DNA of 9,606 nt from Anaerolineaceae bacterium UBA5224. GTDB taxonomy: Bacteria; Chloroflexota; Anaerolineae; Anaerolineales; Anaerolineaceae. How positions within the stretch are numbered: position 1 is the first letter of the stretch; the number at the start of each line of letters is the position of its first letter. Positions 1-6,491 of the stretch are shown in pieces. The DNA lies in NCBI GenBank assembly GCA_002409365.1, contig DHUW01000104.1, forward strand, positions 2,277-11,882, in the 5' to 3' direction. The notes under the pieces were generated by a model that was not told the DNA's origin, did not search any database, and saw nothing but the letters and a program-made list of their open reading frames with translations. A program made the position numbers and the translations under genes.

Positions 1-851
1 GCCTGGCTGTTACCCGGCTCGTAGTGGATAAGGCCAAAAAGATCAGCCATCAGATAAAGACTCAGGCTGTGAGTAAGGGCTTTTTCCAGATCATCTTCTG
101 CGGGCTGCAGGCTGACTTCCAGGAATGCGTTGGCGACATTTGCCCTCAACTGAGCATCTTGTTCAGGCGCTGACTGTGGAGACGTAATATTGACTTCATT
201 CTCACGAGAGGCAAGGCTGATCAGGAGAGGATAATAGACGAGTTGGCTCACCATGACCGCCGCAGGCAGGTTGCCAGCGGAAGGTAAGAGCAGGTAAAGA
301 ATGAATCCGGCTGCCGCAATTGCTAAAATCAGCCAGGCTTCGACGATTTTACTGCGATTATTGATGTAATTGGCAATCCCACTCAGCAGGATCAACACCA
401 ACGATATGCCAACCAGGACATTATCCATCCAACTTCGGTTAAAGTCCTGGGTGGTAGAACCCTCCAGCCACCACAGACTGAACAACACCCCTACGAACAA
501 AAGGACGACAGATAAGGCGACTGGAACCCAGCCAGAAATACTCTGATCATTATTTTGGAACAGCGCCCAAATCAGCCAAACCAGGCAGACCAGGTTTAGC
601 AAGCGGTGTGCGAGCGGAAAGAGAGCTTTAACGAGTTGAAAACCCTGGTAAGCGATTAAATCAGCTGTTAACAAAACCACCTGGCAGATGAAGATGATCA
701 TAATTGCCACTTGGAGTGCATGTTTGTTGGCATTGCCTGACCGGCTTATTACCTCCAAAGCAAGAATGCTGGAAACCAACAGCAGCCCATAGTAGAGCAG
801 CGCGTACGGAAAAACCGTTAAAACCGGGTCTATCTCGAGTATATTGATCAT
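1..851 (-). CDS. 7TM membrane sensor protein, N-terminal part (gene truncated by the window edge)
   Basis: The minus strand is open from the ATG at 851-849 to the window edge, giving 283 residues with no stop. An in-frame TAA at 875-873 leaves this as the only ATG start, with a weak AGGA about 11 nt upstream. I see seven hydrophobic helices at roughly residues 12-33, 46-66, 72-97, 109-129, 144-162, 171-190 and 195-214. A polar, acidic linker follows (about 216-235), then a soluble segment from about 236 whose pattern (ALTHSLSLYLMADLFGLIHY, 258-277) resembles the start of a GAF domain. Seven helices plus a cytoplasmic sensory domain is the usual front end of membrane histidine kinases or diguanylate cyclases, but the output domain lies outside the window. 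I therefore infer a signal-transduction protein and cannot name the output. It is divergent from the ZIP gene and may share its control region. Confidence 0.75.
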   Translation of the reverse strand, partial: MINILEIDPVLTVFPYALLYYGLLLVSSILALEVISRSGNANKHALQVAIMIIFICQVVLLTADLIAYQGFQLVKALFPLAHRLLNLVCLVWLIWALFQNNDQSISGWVPVALSVVLLFVGVLFSLWWLEGSTTQDFNRSWMDNVLVGISLVLILLSGIANYINNRSKIVEAWLILAIAAAGFILYLLLPSAGNLPAAVMVSQLVYYPLLISLASRENEVNITSPQSAPEQDAQLRANVANAFLEVSLQPAEDDLEKALTHSLSLYLMADLFGLIHYEPGNSQ

Positions 852-888
852 CGGCTCGCAATTCCTGCTTGATTATGTGCAAGAATTG

Positions 889-906
889 TACCCTTTCACA
901 AGGGTA
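889..906. promoter_or_regulatory. Perfect 7-bp inverted repeat in the divergent promoter region (operator candidate)
   Basis: TACCCTT, a 4-nt spacer TCAC, then AAGGGTA: all seven pairs match. It lies 8 bp before the -35 hexamer of the rightward promoter and 38 bp before the start codon of the leftward sensor gene, so a bound protein could affect both. No T-run follows on either strand, which argues against a terminator. The cognate regulator is unknown. Confidence 0.4.
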
Positions 907-913
907 TATACAG

Positions 914-943
914 TTGATGTCGTCTTACAAATTCCTGTATAAT
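914..943 (+). promoter_or_regulatory. Sigma70-type promoter for the ZIP gene
   Basis: TTGATG (914-919) and a perfect TATAAT (938-943) are separated by 18 bp. Transcription would start near 950, giving a leader of about 30 nt before the ATG at 982. This is the best promoter match I found in the window. Confidence 0.65.
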
Positions 944-981
944 TTACGGACTTAATTTAGAATGAAAGATGCACCTATATC

Positions 982-1836
982 ATGTTTGAAAATTTGAATC
1001 CCTTGGTAAATATCCTTCTGTTAAGTCTTATGGCCAGCCTCGGTACCGCTCTGGGCGGTCTGATAGCGACTATTCGCAAACCAGGTCGCAGATTCTACGG
1101 ATTTTTGATGGGGATCACGGCAGGGGTGATGATCTGCCTGGCTTTTCTAGAACTGGTTCAGCAATCCATTGAGCTCTCAAACTGGGTTACTGCAACCATT
1201 GGGTTCGGCTTGGGAGCCTCCTTTATGTTCGTATTGGACAACTTTGCTCCTCATATCCGGTTTGGAGAAAGGGAAGTCAGACAGGAACAAGTTAAAGTGG
1301 ATGAATGTCCTTGTGACCAGGAAACCTACGCCCAAAGAAAACGGAACCAGTGGAGATTCCTTAACAAAACCGGAGAAGATGTTGATCATTCGTTGGTCAG
1401 TACCGGTCTGCTTTTAGCTATTGGAATTACCATTCATAATCTACCTGAAGGATTTTCGGTTGGAGCTGGTTACCTTCACAGCCCCCAGTTTGGTGTTTTT
1501 ATCGCCGTAGCAATTCTTTTGCACAACATTCCTGAAGGGATTGCGACAGCTTTGCCATTATGCAAGGCGGGCATTTGTAAAAGGGATGCGGTCAAAGTCG
1601 CCTTTTTATCTGGGTTGGCTGAACCAGTCGGCGCTTTGTTGGCAAGCATCTTCCTGACACGTTTCATGAACCTTTTGCCAGGTGCATTGGCTTTCGCAGG
1701 CGGTGTCATGGTCTTTATAACTCTTGACGAACTCATTCCGACAGCGCGTAAGTATGGCAGCGGAAGTTACACAGCCTTAGGCATCATTGCAGGATCCATG
1801 TTTGTATTCGTACTCACGGGGATATTTGGCGTCTAA
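982..1836 (+). CDS. ZIP-family divalent metal transporter
   Basis: 284 residues, the usual size for bacterial ZIP (ZupT-like) proteins, which move Zn(II), Fe(II) or similar ions into the cytoplasm across the inner membrane. The two family signatures are present: HNLPEG (His152) in one central helix and HNIPEG (His181) in the next, which form the binuclear metal site in this family. GLAEPVGA (211-218) and DELIPTARKYG (239-249) in the later helices also fit. Eight hydrophobic segments are visible. The loop before the HNLPEG helix (about 92-136) is charged and lacks the His-rich stretch common in this family; it carries Cys109-Pro110-Cys111 instead. The start has no strong Shine-Dalgarno site, only GAAAGA-like bases; nearby ATGs at 962 and 969 are out of frame. 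The promoter at 914-943 drives it. The symbol zupT is likely but specificity cannot be read from sequence. Confidence 0.9.
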   Translation: MFENLNPLVNILLLSLMASLGTALGGLIATIRKPGRRFYGFLMGITAGVMICLAFLELVQQSIELSNWVTATIGFGLGASFMFVLDNFAPHIRFGEREVRQEQVKVDECPCDQETYAQRKRNQWRFLNKTGEDVDHSLVSTGLLLAIGITIHNLPEGFSVGAGYLHSPQFGVFIAVAILLHNIPEGIATALPLCKAGICKRDAVKVAFLSGLAEPVGALLASIFLTRFMNLLPGALAFAGGVMVFITLDELIPTARKYGSGSYTALGIIAGSMFVFVLTGIFGV

Positions 1837-1987
1837 TTATCCCTGATATTGACGTTGTTCGCATCATACAACTAATTCAACAAATGTGTATAATAGTTTG
1901 TGAAATTCCCAACTAATAGCTTATTTGCTTGTGTATCCAAGATTTTCGAATCCAAAATCAATCTTTATTTAGAACAAGAGGTGGCTT
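1837..1987 (+). promoter_or_regulatory. Intergenic spacer with a possible -10 element for the flavodoxin gene
   Basis: A perfect TATAAT lies at 1889-1894, preceded directly by TG, but no good -35 hexamer sits 16-18 bp upstream. It is a candidate start of transcription about 90 nt ahead of the flavodoxin-like gene. I see no clear terminator after the ZIP gene, so read-through from the ZIP promoter is also possible. AT-rich otherwise. Confidence 0.35.
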
Positions 1988-2512
1988 ATGGAAAAATGTG
2001 TGGTTATCTATAAATCCAAGACCGGTTTCACGGAGAAATATGCCAATTGGATCGGTGAGGAATTACAATGTGAAGTTTATCCGGTGGAGAACAGCAACCT
2101 GGTCCACCTTCAAGACTATAACATGGTTATTTTTGGCGGTGGTGTCAGGGCTGGGAAGATTGATGGCGTCAAATTTATTGACAAATTCCGAAATAGCTTC
2201 TCGGGTAAAAAATTGATTCTCTTTGCTACTGGTGCGACTCCAACGAACGAAATTGAAGCAATCGAGCGAGTCCGGAGCATGAATGTTCCCAGGAATTCCG
2301 GGATTCCCTTCTTCTATTTTTCAAGCGGTTTCAATTATGAGAAGATGAAGGGTTTGGATAAATTTTTCATGTCAATTGCCAGGGGAATGATGCGCCGGAT
2401 GAAAGACAATGAGGACGCTCAAAATAGTATGGTGGCAGATATGAAGAACTCCTACGACCATTCCTCTCGGGAATATATCAAACCACTGGTCGATTACGTC
2501 AAGTCAATTTAA
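1988..2512 (+). CDS. Flavodoxin-fold protein (HemG/flavodoxin_5-like)
   Basis: 174 residues. The N-terminus reads as beta-strand one followed by an FMN phosphate-binding loop, VVIYKSKTGFTEKYA (5-19), with Ser10, Thr12 and Thr15 as likely phosphate contacts. VIFGGGVRAGKIDG (47-60) fits the second flavin loop, ILFATGATP (77-85) the next strand and loop, and FFYFSSGFNYEKM (108-120) the position where HemG-type proteins have a similar aromatic-Gly segment. The basic C-terminal part (FFMSIARGMMRRMKD, 126-140) also resembles HemG-like members. The family carries FMN and works as electron carrier or oxidoreductase in the cytoplasm; HemG itself oxidises protoporphyrinogen IX, but no haem gene is nearby, so I do not assign that role. 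A strong GAGGTGG Shine-Dalgarno site (1978-1984) fixes the start. It follows the ZIP gene by 151 bp, and a functional link is not shown. Confidence 0.8.
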   Translation: MEKCVVIYKSKTGFTEKYANWIGEELQCEVYPVENSNLVHLQDYNMVIFGGGVRAGKIDGVKFIDKFRNSFSGKKLILFATGATPTNEIEAIERVRSMNVPRNSGIPFFYFSSGFNYEKMKGLDKFFMSIARGMMRRMKDNEDAQNSMVADMKNSYDHSSREYIKPLVDYVKSI

Positions 2513-2540
2513 ATGACAATCAACATTTTGTATCATTTAA
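2509..2540 (+). terminator. AT-rich inverted repeat at the end of the flavodoxin gene (weak terminator candidate)
   Basis: TTAAATGA (2509-2516) and TCATTTAA (2533-2540) are perfectly complementary with a 16-nt loop, and the stop codon TAA lies inside the left arm. There is no GC core and no good T-run after it, so termination would be weak. Confidence 0.25.
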
Positions 2541-2590
2541 TCTACTAAACGCATTTGACCTGATTTGTTTTAAGTAAATACCAATCTGAA

Positions 2591-2610
2591 GCTTTCGTAA
2601 AAACGAAGGC
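2591..2610 (+). other. Short hairpin in the spacer upstream of phnD
   Basis: GCTTTCGT, AAAA loop, ACGAAGGC: an 8-bp stem with one G-U pair. The 271-bp spacer 2513-2783 also holds CCTTTCT (2632-2638) pairing with AGAAAGG (2665-2671). Neither hairpin is followed directly by a T-run. The spacer must contain the phn promoter, but I cannot pick a convincing -35/-10 pair, and I recognise no riboswitch or Pho-box in it. Confidence 0.3.
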
Positions 2611-2783
2611 AATTGCATGTATTCTTTTCCTCCTTTCTTCGTTGAAAACACATAGCTTTTGATGAGAAAGGCTTCATTTTAAACTATTGGAAATGTCAAT
2701 AAGATACACCAAAAAATGAATAATGGTGTAATATTGTCTTAGTTCGTCTCAATCTATCCCAACATAATTTAATAGGAGTAGCA

Positions 2784-3671
2784 ATGAAAAAGTTTTCCCT
2801 CGTCCTGACAATTCTCATCGTTGCCTTATTGATAGTAGCTGGCTGCCAACCTGCTGCACCTGAGCTGGGCACTGAAGAGAACCCAATTAAATGGGTATTT
2901 GTTCCTTCCGGTGAAATGGAATCAGTCTCGGCAGGCGCTGAAGCTGTCGCAGACATGATTTTCAAAGAAACCGGACTCGTTGTTCAAACCTTTGTAGCCA
3001 CTGACTACACGGCAGCTATCGAAGCGGAATGCTCCGGGCAAGCCCAAATGGGTTCGCTGGCAACCTTCGCAGCCATCACTGCAGCCGATCGTGATTGCGC
3101 TTACCCTGCTCTTGTTGCCACACGTTATGGAAGCCCAACTTACACAGGGCAAATCATTGCCAACGTGGATAGCGGCATTAAATCCATTGCAGACCTCAAA
3201 GGCAAGACATTCTGCGCGACTGATGAAACCAGTACAAGCGGCTGGATCATCCCCAGCATTATGATGCGGGCAGCTGGTGTGGACCCTAAGAAGGATGTTG
3301 AAGTCACCTTTGCTGGCAGTCACGATGCTGCAGTACTCGGCGTTTACAACGGTGATTGCGACGCGGGTGCTTCCTTTGTCGATGCTCGTACTTCCGTAGA
3401 AGACGAATTTCCTGATGTTATGGATAAGGTCCTCCAGGTAGAAATTTCTATGGAAATTCCTAATGACGGCGTTCAATTTGTCAAGGATTTCCCGGAAGAG
3501 ACCAAGAACATTTTGGTGGATGCCCTGATAAAGATCATCGGCACCGAAGAAGGCAAAGCAGCCATGGATGCAGCCTATGAGTGGGATGGTCTTGAAAAAC
3601 ACGATAACACTTTCTACGATGCCTTCCGCCAGCTGCTGGATTCGGCTGGAGTGACTGCTGAAGATCTCTAG
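2784..3671 (+). CDS. phnD: PhnD-like phosphonate/oxyanion ABC transporter substrate-binding lipoprotein
   Basis: 295 residues. A lipoprotein signal peptide (basic MKK, hydrophobic core 5-17) ends in the lipobox V18-A19-G20-C21, so the mature protein is tethered by Cys21 to the outer face of the membrane. The rest fits the PhnD family (phosphonate, phosphite or related phosphorus ligands): DYTAAIEA (74-81), ATDETSTSG (145-153) with the STSG turn that binds the phosphonate group in PhnD, GSHDAAV (178-184) and VDARTS (199-204), where the family has conserved ligand-contacting His and Asp residues. Four further cysteines (83, 105, 144, 192) could form disulfides outside the cell. The start is fixed by AGGAG at 2774-2778, 5 nt before the ATG. 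It is the first gene of the phnD-phnC-phnE unit. The ligand cannot be deduced: 2-aminoethylphosphonate, phosphite, hypophosphite and other small oxyanions are all open. Confidence 0.88.
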   Translation: MKKFSLVLTILIVALLIVAGCQPAAPELGTEENPIKWVFVPSGEMESVSAGAEAVADMIFKETGLVVQTFVATDYTAAIEAECSGQAQMGSLATFAAITAADRDCAYPALVATRYGSPTYTGQIIANVDSGIKSIADLKGKTFCATDETSTSGWIIPSIMMRAAGVDPKKDVEVTFAGSHDAAVLGVYNGDCDAGASFVDARTSVEDEFPDVMDKVLQVEISMEIPNDGVQFVKDFPEETKNILVDALIKIIGTEEGKAAMDAAYEWDGLEKHDNTFYDAFRQLLDSAGVTAEDL

Positions 3672-3702
3672 CATCGTTTCTTGATGGTGAAATAACGAAA
3701 AT

Positions 3703-3724
3703 CAGGGGACCTTATGGTCCCCTG
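3703..3724 (+). terminator. Strong hairpin between phnD and phnC (attenuator or mRNA-stabilising element)
   Basis: CAGGGGACC (3703-3711), loop TTAT, GGTCCCCTG (3716-3724): a perfect 9-bp GC-rich stem. On the plus strand it is followed by TATTAATATA rather than a T-run, so complete termination is unlikely. Such a hairpin after a binding-protein gene usually protects the upstream mRNA or partly attenuates the downstream genes, giving more binding protein than permease. On the minus strand an ATTTTCG stretch follows it, so it could also stop antisense transcription. Confidence 0.7.
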
Positions 3725-3747
3725 TATTAATATATGGGGAAGGCAGT

Positions 3748-4569
3748 ATGCTGGAAATTCGTAACTTAACAAAAATTTATGATGATGGGACTGTTGCCCT
3801 GCGCGATGTCAGCTTTGACATCCCTGATGGTGAGTTCCTCGTGATCATAGGTTTAAGCGGATCTGGGAAGTCAACCCTCTTACGCTGTATAAACCGTCTG
3901 ATCGATCCTACAGAGGGGCAGATAATCTGGAATGGCATCGATATCGCTAAGCTTGAGGGTCAGGATTTGCGTAATGTTCGCCGAAAGATTGGCATGGTGT
4001 TCCAACAGTTCAATTTGGTCAAACGATCTTCTGTCCTAATGAATGTCATGGCAGGTCGACTTGGTTACGCGCCTACCTGGCGTAGCATTACCGGAAGGTT
4101 CGACGAAGCTGATAAACAACGCGCAATCAATGCAATGAAGCGGATGGGCATTACCGACCAGGCAAACAAACGAGCAGATGAACTCAGTGGGGGGCAACAG
4201 CAACGTGTAGGAATTGCCAGAGCATTGATGCAGGAGCCGGAAATCATCCTGGCGGATGAACCTGTTGCCAGCCTGGATCCTGTGCTGGCTCACTCTATTC
4301 TGCAGCATCTGGAGAGCTTGAACAAAGATGACGGTATGACCATTCTCTGCAGCCTCCATTACCTCGATTTGGTCCAGCGCTACAGTACAAGTGTCATCGG
4401 CTTACGCGAGGGCAGGGTGGTCTACCAGGGAAACAAGCAGCAGATCATGCGAATGACAGACGCAGAATTTAAGACCATCTACGGCGAAGAAGCTGAAAGA
4501 ATGGGTGGAATCACAGGAGAGATTGCTGAACAAGATATTACAGCTGCCGGAGAGGAGATTGAGTTATGA
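3748..4569 (+). CDS. phnC: PhnC-like ABC transporter ATP-binding protein
   Basis: 273 residues, normal for PhnC. The cytoplasmic ATPase motifs are complete and in order: Walker A GLSGSGKST (35-43), Q-loop FQQFN (85-89, Gln86), signature LSGGQ (146-150), Walker B with catalytic glutamate IILADEP (166-172, Glu171), D-loop ASLD (174-177) and switch His204. It hydrolyses ATP to drive import of the PhnD ligand through PhnE. The acidic tail after about 248 (EEAERMGGITGEIAEQ and onward) is longer than the core domain needs. A GGAAGG site (3738-3743) precedes the ATG by 4 nt. The last codons overlap the phnE start in an ATGA (4566-4569), indicating translational coupling of ATPase and permease. Confidence 0.93.
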   Translation: MLEIRNLTKIYDDGTVALRDVSFDIPDGEFLVIIGLSGSGKSTLLRCINRLIDPTEGQIIWNGIDIAKLEGQDLRNVRRKIGMVFQQFNLVKRSSVLMNVMAGRLGYAPTWRSITGRFDEADKQRAINAMKRMGITDQANKRADELSGGQQQRVGIARALMQEPEIILADEPVASLDPVLAHSILQHLESLNKDDGMTILCSLHYLDLVQRYSTSVIGLREGRVVYQGNKQQIMRMTDAEFKTIYGEEAERMGGITGEIAEQDITAAGEEIEL

Positions 4570-6071
4570 AACCCAAACCCAATACTTCTGAAGAAAAACC
4601 CAGTCTGGTACCTCCTTTTGTAGCACTGATCCTTTCACTTATCTTGCCGGGGCTGGGTCACATCCTGGCGCGCAAGTATCGCAAAGGGTTGACTTTACTT
4701 TTAGCATTTCTCTCCGCGGCTGGCCTTTGGATTTGGCGAGTCACAGTCGTAGCGCGGCGCGAGGTTGGTTTTGCCGCGATGTTCACAAAAGCCATCCGGC
4801 TCGAGCCAATTTTGATCCTCATTTTTGTTTTGCTGGTCTTGATGTACATCCTGATTGCGTTGGATGCCTACAAGTCAGCTCATATTAGTAAGCCCAATTC
4901 GTTATTATTATGGGTCACTGTACTGGTAGCTTTCTTTGTGCTGGGTTGGCAGATCGGGGAGATCCAGCCAGCAGTGCTGATTAGAAATGGAAAAAACTCA
5001 CTACCCCTTCTAATGCGTGTTCTCTGGCCTTGGGAAAAGGCTGTTTATTATCCGGAAGAATTGTTGATTGGCAGTGCTGATGTTGTGATCCCGTGTGCTG
5101 GTGTAGAACTTGAAACACCTAAACTGGAAGCGGATGCCCCTTACCTAACCGTTGATCCAACCTGCGGTGATCTTTCAGAGATCGGTGGGAAAGAGGGTAC
5201 CAGACTCAAAGTCACTGGGGGAAATTTTTCTCCCAATACTGAAACAGAAATATGGTGGGTAGACCAGGTAAGAAACGAATTCCGTTATCGGTATGGCGGC
5301 GATTATGTTAAGGTCACAACGGATGATAATGGGAGTTTTCAACTGGATGTGGTAATTCCTTATCGGGTAATTCCGACCCAGGGTGAGAAGGGCTACGTGG
5401 TTTGGCAACTGGAAGCACGTCAGGTGGCATCGATTGGTAAACCAGTAATAAGTGAAGAGCTGAAACTTTCCGTGGAAAAGATGGTAGAAACAATCTTCCT
5501 TGGAATGATGTCGACCTTTTTTGGAGTAATTCTTTCGATTCCTATTAGTTTTCTCGCTTCACGTAACCTTATGTCTGCGAACTGGTTCACTAAAACTATC
5601 TATATGATCATTCGTACTATCTTGAATATTGTGCGTTCGATCGAATCGTTAGTTTGGGCCGTCATTGCCATCATTGCTGTGGGGTTGGGACCATTTGCCG
5701 GTATTCTGGCACTAACGATCCACTCGATTGCAGCCTTGGGTAAACTTTATTCCGAAGCCATTGAGTCGATCGATCATGGACCGGTTGAAGCAATCCAGGC
5801 TACCGGTGCCAACTGGTTACAGACTGTCTGGTATGCGGTGATTCCGCAGATCATACCGCCGTTCGTATCCTTCACCATTTATCGTTGGGACATCAATGTG
5901 CGTATGTCGACCGTTATCGGTATGGTGGGCGGCGGAGGTATCGGTTACTTGCTGATCCAGTGGATCAGGCTTCTCGATTATCAATCTGCTGGTATTGCCA
6001 TCTGGTTTATTGCCATAACCGTAGCGATTCTCGATTACGTTAGTTCTGAAATTCGCGAAAGGTTTATTTGA
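4566..6071 (+). CDS. phnE: PhnE-like ABC permease with extra N-terminal membrane module and extracytoplasmic domain
   Basis: 501 residues, nearly twice the usual 260-290 for PhnE. Residues 1-140 form an extra module with about four hydrophobic segments (about 15-32, 40-58, 80-100, 112-130) and a PGLGHILARKYRKG stretch (28-41) resembling small TM2/DUF5683-type membrane proteins. Residues about 160-300 are hydrophilic and beta-rich, with repeated V-x-V and GxFxLDVVIP patterns, an IPT/TIG or Ig-like look and two cysteines (177, 200); I infer this part faces outward. Residues about 305-501 are the true permease: at least four helices, the EAA coupling loop AIEAIxATG...IP (about 395-427) and TVIGMVGGGGIGYLL (449-463), typical of PhnE. 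It should form the channel as a dimer with PhnC and receive ligand from PhnD. AGGAG at 4553-4557 plus the 4-nt overlap with phnC supports the start. No second permease gene follows. Confidence 0.88.
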   Translation: MKPKPNTSEEKPSLVPPFVALILSLILPGLGHILARKYRKGLTLLLAFLSAAGLWIWRVTVVARREVGFAAMFTKAIRLEPILILIFVLLVLMYILIALDAYKSAHISKPNSLLLWVTVLVAFFVLGWQIGEIQPAVLIRNGKNSLPLLMRVLWPWEKAVYYPEELLIGSADVVIPCAGVELETPKLEADAPYLTVDPTCGDLSEIGGKEGTRLKVTGGNFSPNTETEIWWVDQVRNEFRYRYGGDYVKVTTDDNGSFQLDVVIPYRVIPTQGEKGYVVWQLEARQVASIGKPVISEELKLSVEKMVETIFLGMMSTFFGVILSIPISFLASRNLMSANWFTKTIYMIIRTILNIVRSIESLVWAVIAIIAVGLGPFAGILALTIHSIAALGKLYSEAIESIDHGPVEAIQATGANWLQTVWYAVIPQIIPPFVSFTIYRWDINVRMSTVIGMVGGGGIGYLLIQWIRLLDYQSAGIAIWFIAITVAILDYVSSEIRERFI

Positions 6072-6090
6072 TTTTGTTCTGTAAATTTCA

Positions 6091-6121
6091 GAGCGCCAGT
6101 TTTCTGGCGCTCTTCTTTTTT
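6091..6121 (+). terminator. Intrinsic terminator of the phn operon
   Basis: GAGCGCCAG (6091-6099), loop TTTT, CTGGCGCTC (6104-6112), then TTCTTTTTT: a perfect 9-bp GC-rich stem with a T-run, starting 19 bp after the phnE stop. Confidence 0.93.
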
Positions 6122-6187
6122 GTCCTGATTATTAGTTGTCTTTGAAAACCAGCGGGTACGCTAACCGATAAGAGGGAACAGGCAACC

Positions 6188-6227
6188 AATTAAAAACAAC
6201 AGGAGCAAGATATTTTCCTTGCTCCTG
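6188..6227 (-). terminator. Intrinsic terminator of the minus-strand metal operon
   Basis: CAGGAGCAAG (6200-6209) and CTTGCTCCTG (6218-6227) form a perfect 10-bp stem with an 8-nt loop. Read on the minus strand, the stem is followed by TTGTTTTTAATTG, a good T-run. It lies 16 bp after the HMA gene stop and, with the phn terminator, insulates the two converging operons. Confidence 0.9.
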
Positions 6228-6243
6228 AGATTTATCTTGCAGT

Positions 6244-6477
6244 TTAAATTGATTTGACTTGCGATTTCTTCACATCATAACCGAGCTTTTTGATCGCGTT
6301 TTCGACTTCTTCAACCTTCACTTTTGTTTCATCAAAGTTAAATTTCAACTTACTCGAATTGAACAATACTTCAACGCTATCTTTATCCACGCCTTCCATG
6401 GCTTTGGTGGCGTTTTCGATTTTCATCTTGCAGGATGGGCAAGTCAAGGTCTCTAATTGAATTGTTGCTTTTTGCAT
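6244..6477 (-). CDS. Heavy-metal-associated (HMA) domain metallochaperone
   Basis: 77 residues forming one HMA ferredoxin-like domain (beta-alpha-beta-beta-alpha-beta). The metal site is TCPSC, Cys13 and Cys16, in the normal loop after the first strand; KKLGYDVKK (63-71) is the typical final segment. CopZ-like proteins of this family carry soft metal ions, most often Cu(I), to P-type ATPases, but the CPS core between the cysteines differs from the classic Met-x-Cys-x-x-Cys of copper chaperones: the residue before the first Cys is Thr12 and no Met lies there. The gene follows the ATPase by 14 nt with AGGAG (minus strand of 6484-6488) 6 nt before its ATG, so it is in the same operon. I infer that it supplies, or senses metal for, the ATPase, which has no HMA domain of its own. 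Confidence 0.88.
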   Translation of the reverse strand: MQKATIQLETLTCPSCKMKIENATKAMEGVDKDSVEVLFNSSKLKFNFDETKVKVEEVENAIKKLGYDVKKSQVKSI

Positions 6478-6491
6478 TTTTTTCTCCTTCG

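Noticed and set aside
661..882. 73-residue ORF on the minus strand
   Set aside because: It is an out-of-frame shadow of the 7TM sensor gene, which is open through the same stretch and shows seven clear helices.
1988..2512. Naming the flavodoxin-like protein HemG (protoporphyrinogen oxidase)
   Set aside because: The fold and some segments agree, but the family is broad and no haem biosynthesis gene is visible nearby.
2922..3674. 250-residue ORF on the minus strand, antisense to phnD
   Set aside because: The phnD frame has a lipobox, family motifs and a good ribosome-binding site; the antisense frame is cysteine- and histidine-rich without any recognisable domain and is a mirror product of codon usage.
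6151..6162. Small palindrome AGCG-GGTA-CGCT between the two convergent operons
   Set aside because: Four base pairs, no T-run and placed between two strong terminators; expected by chance.
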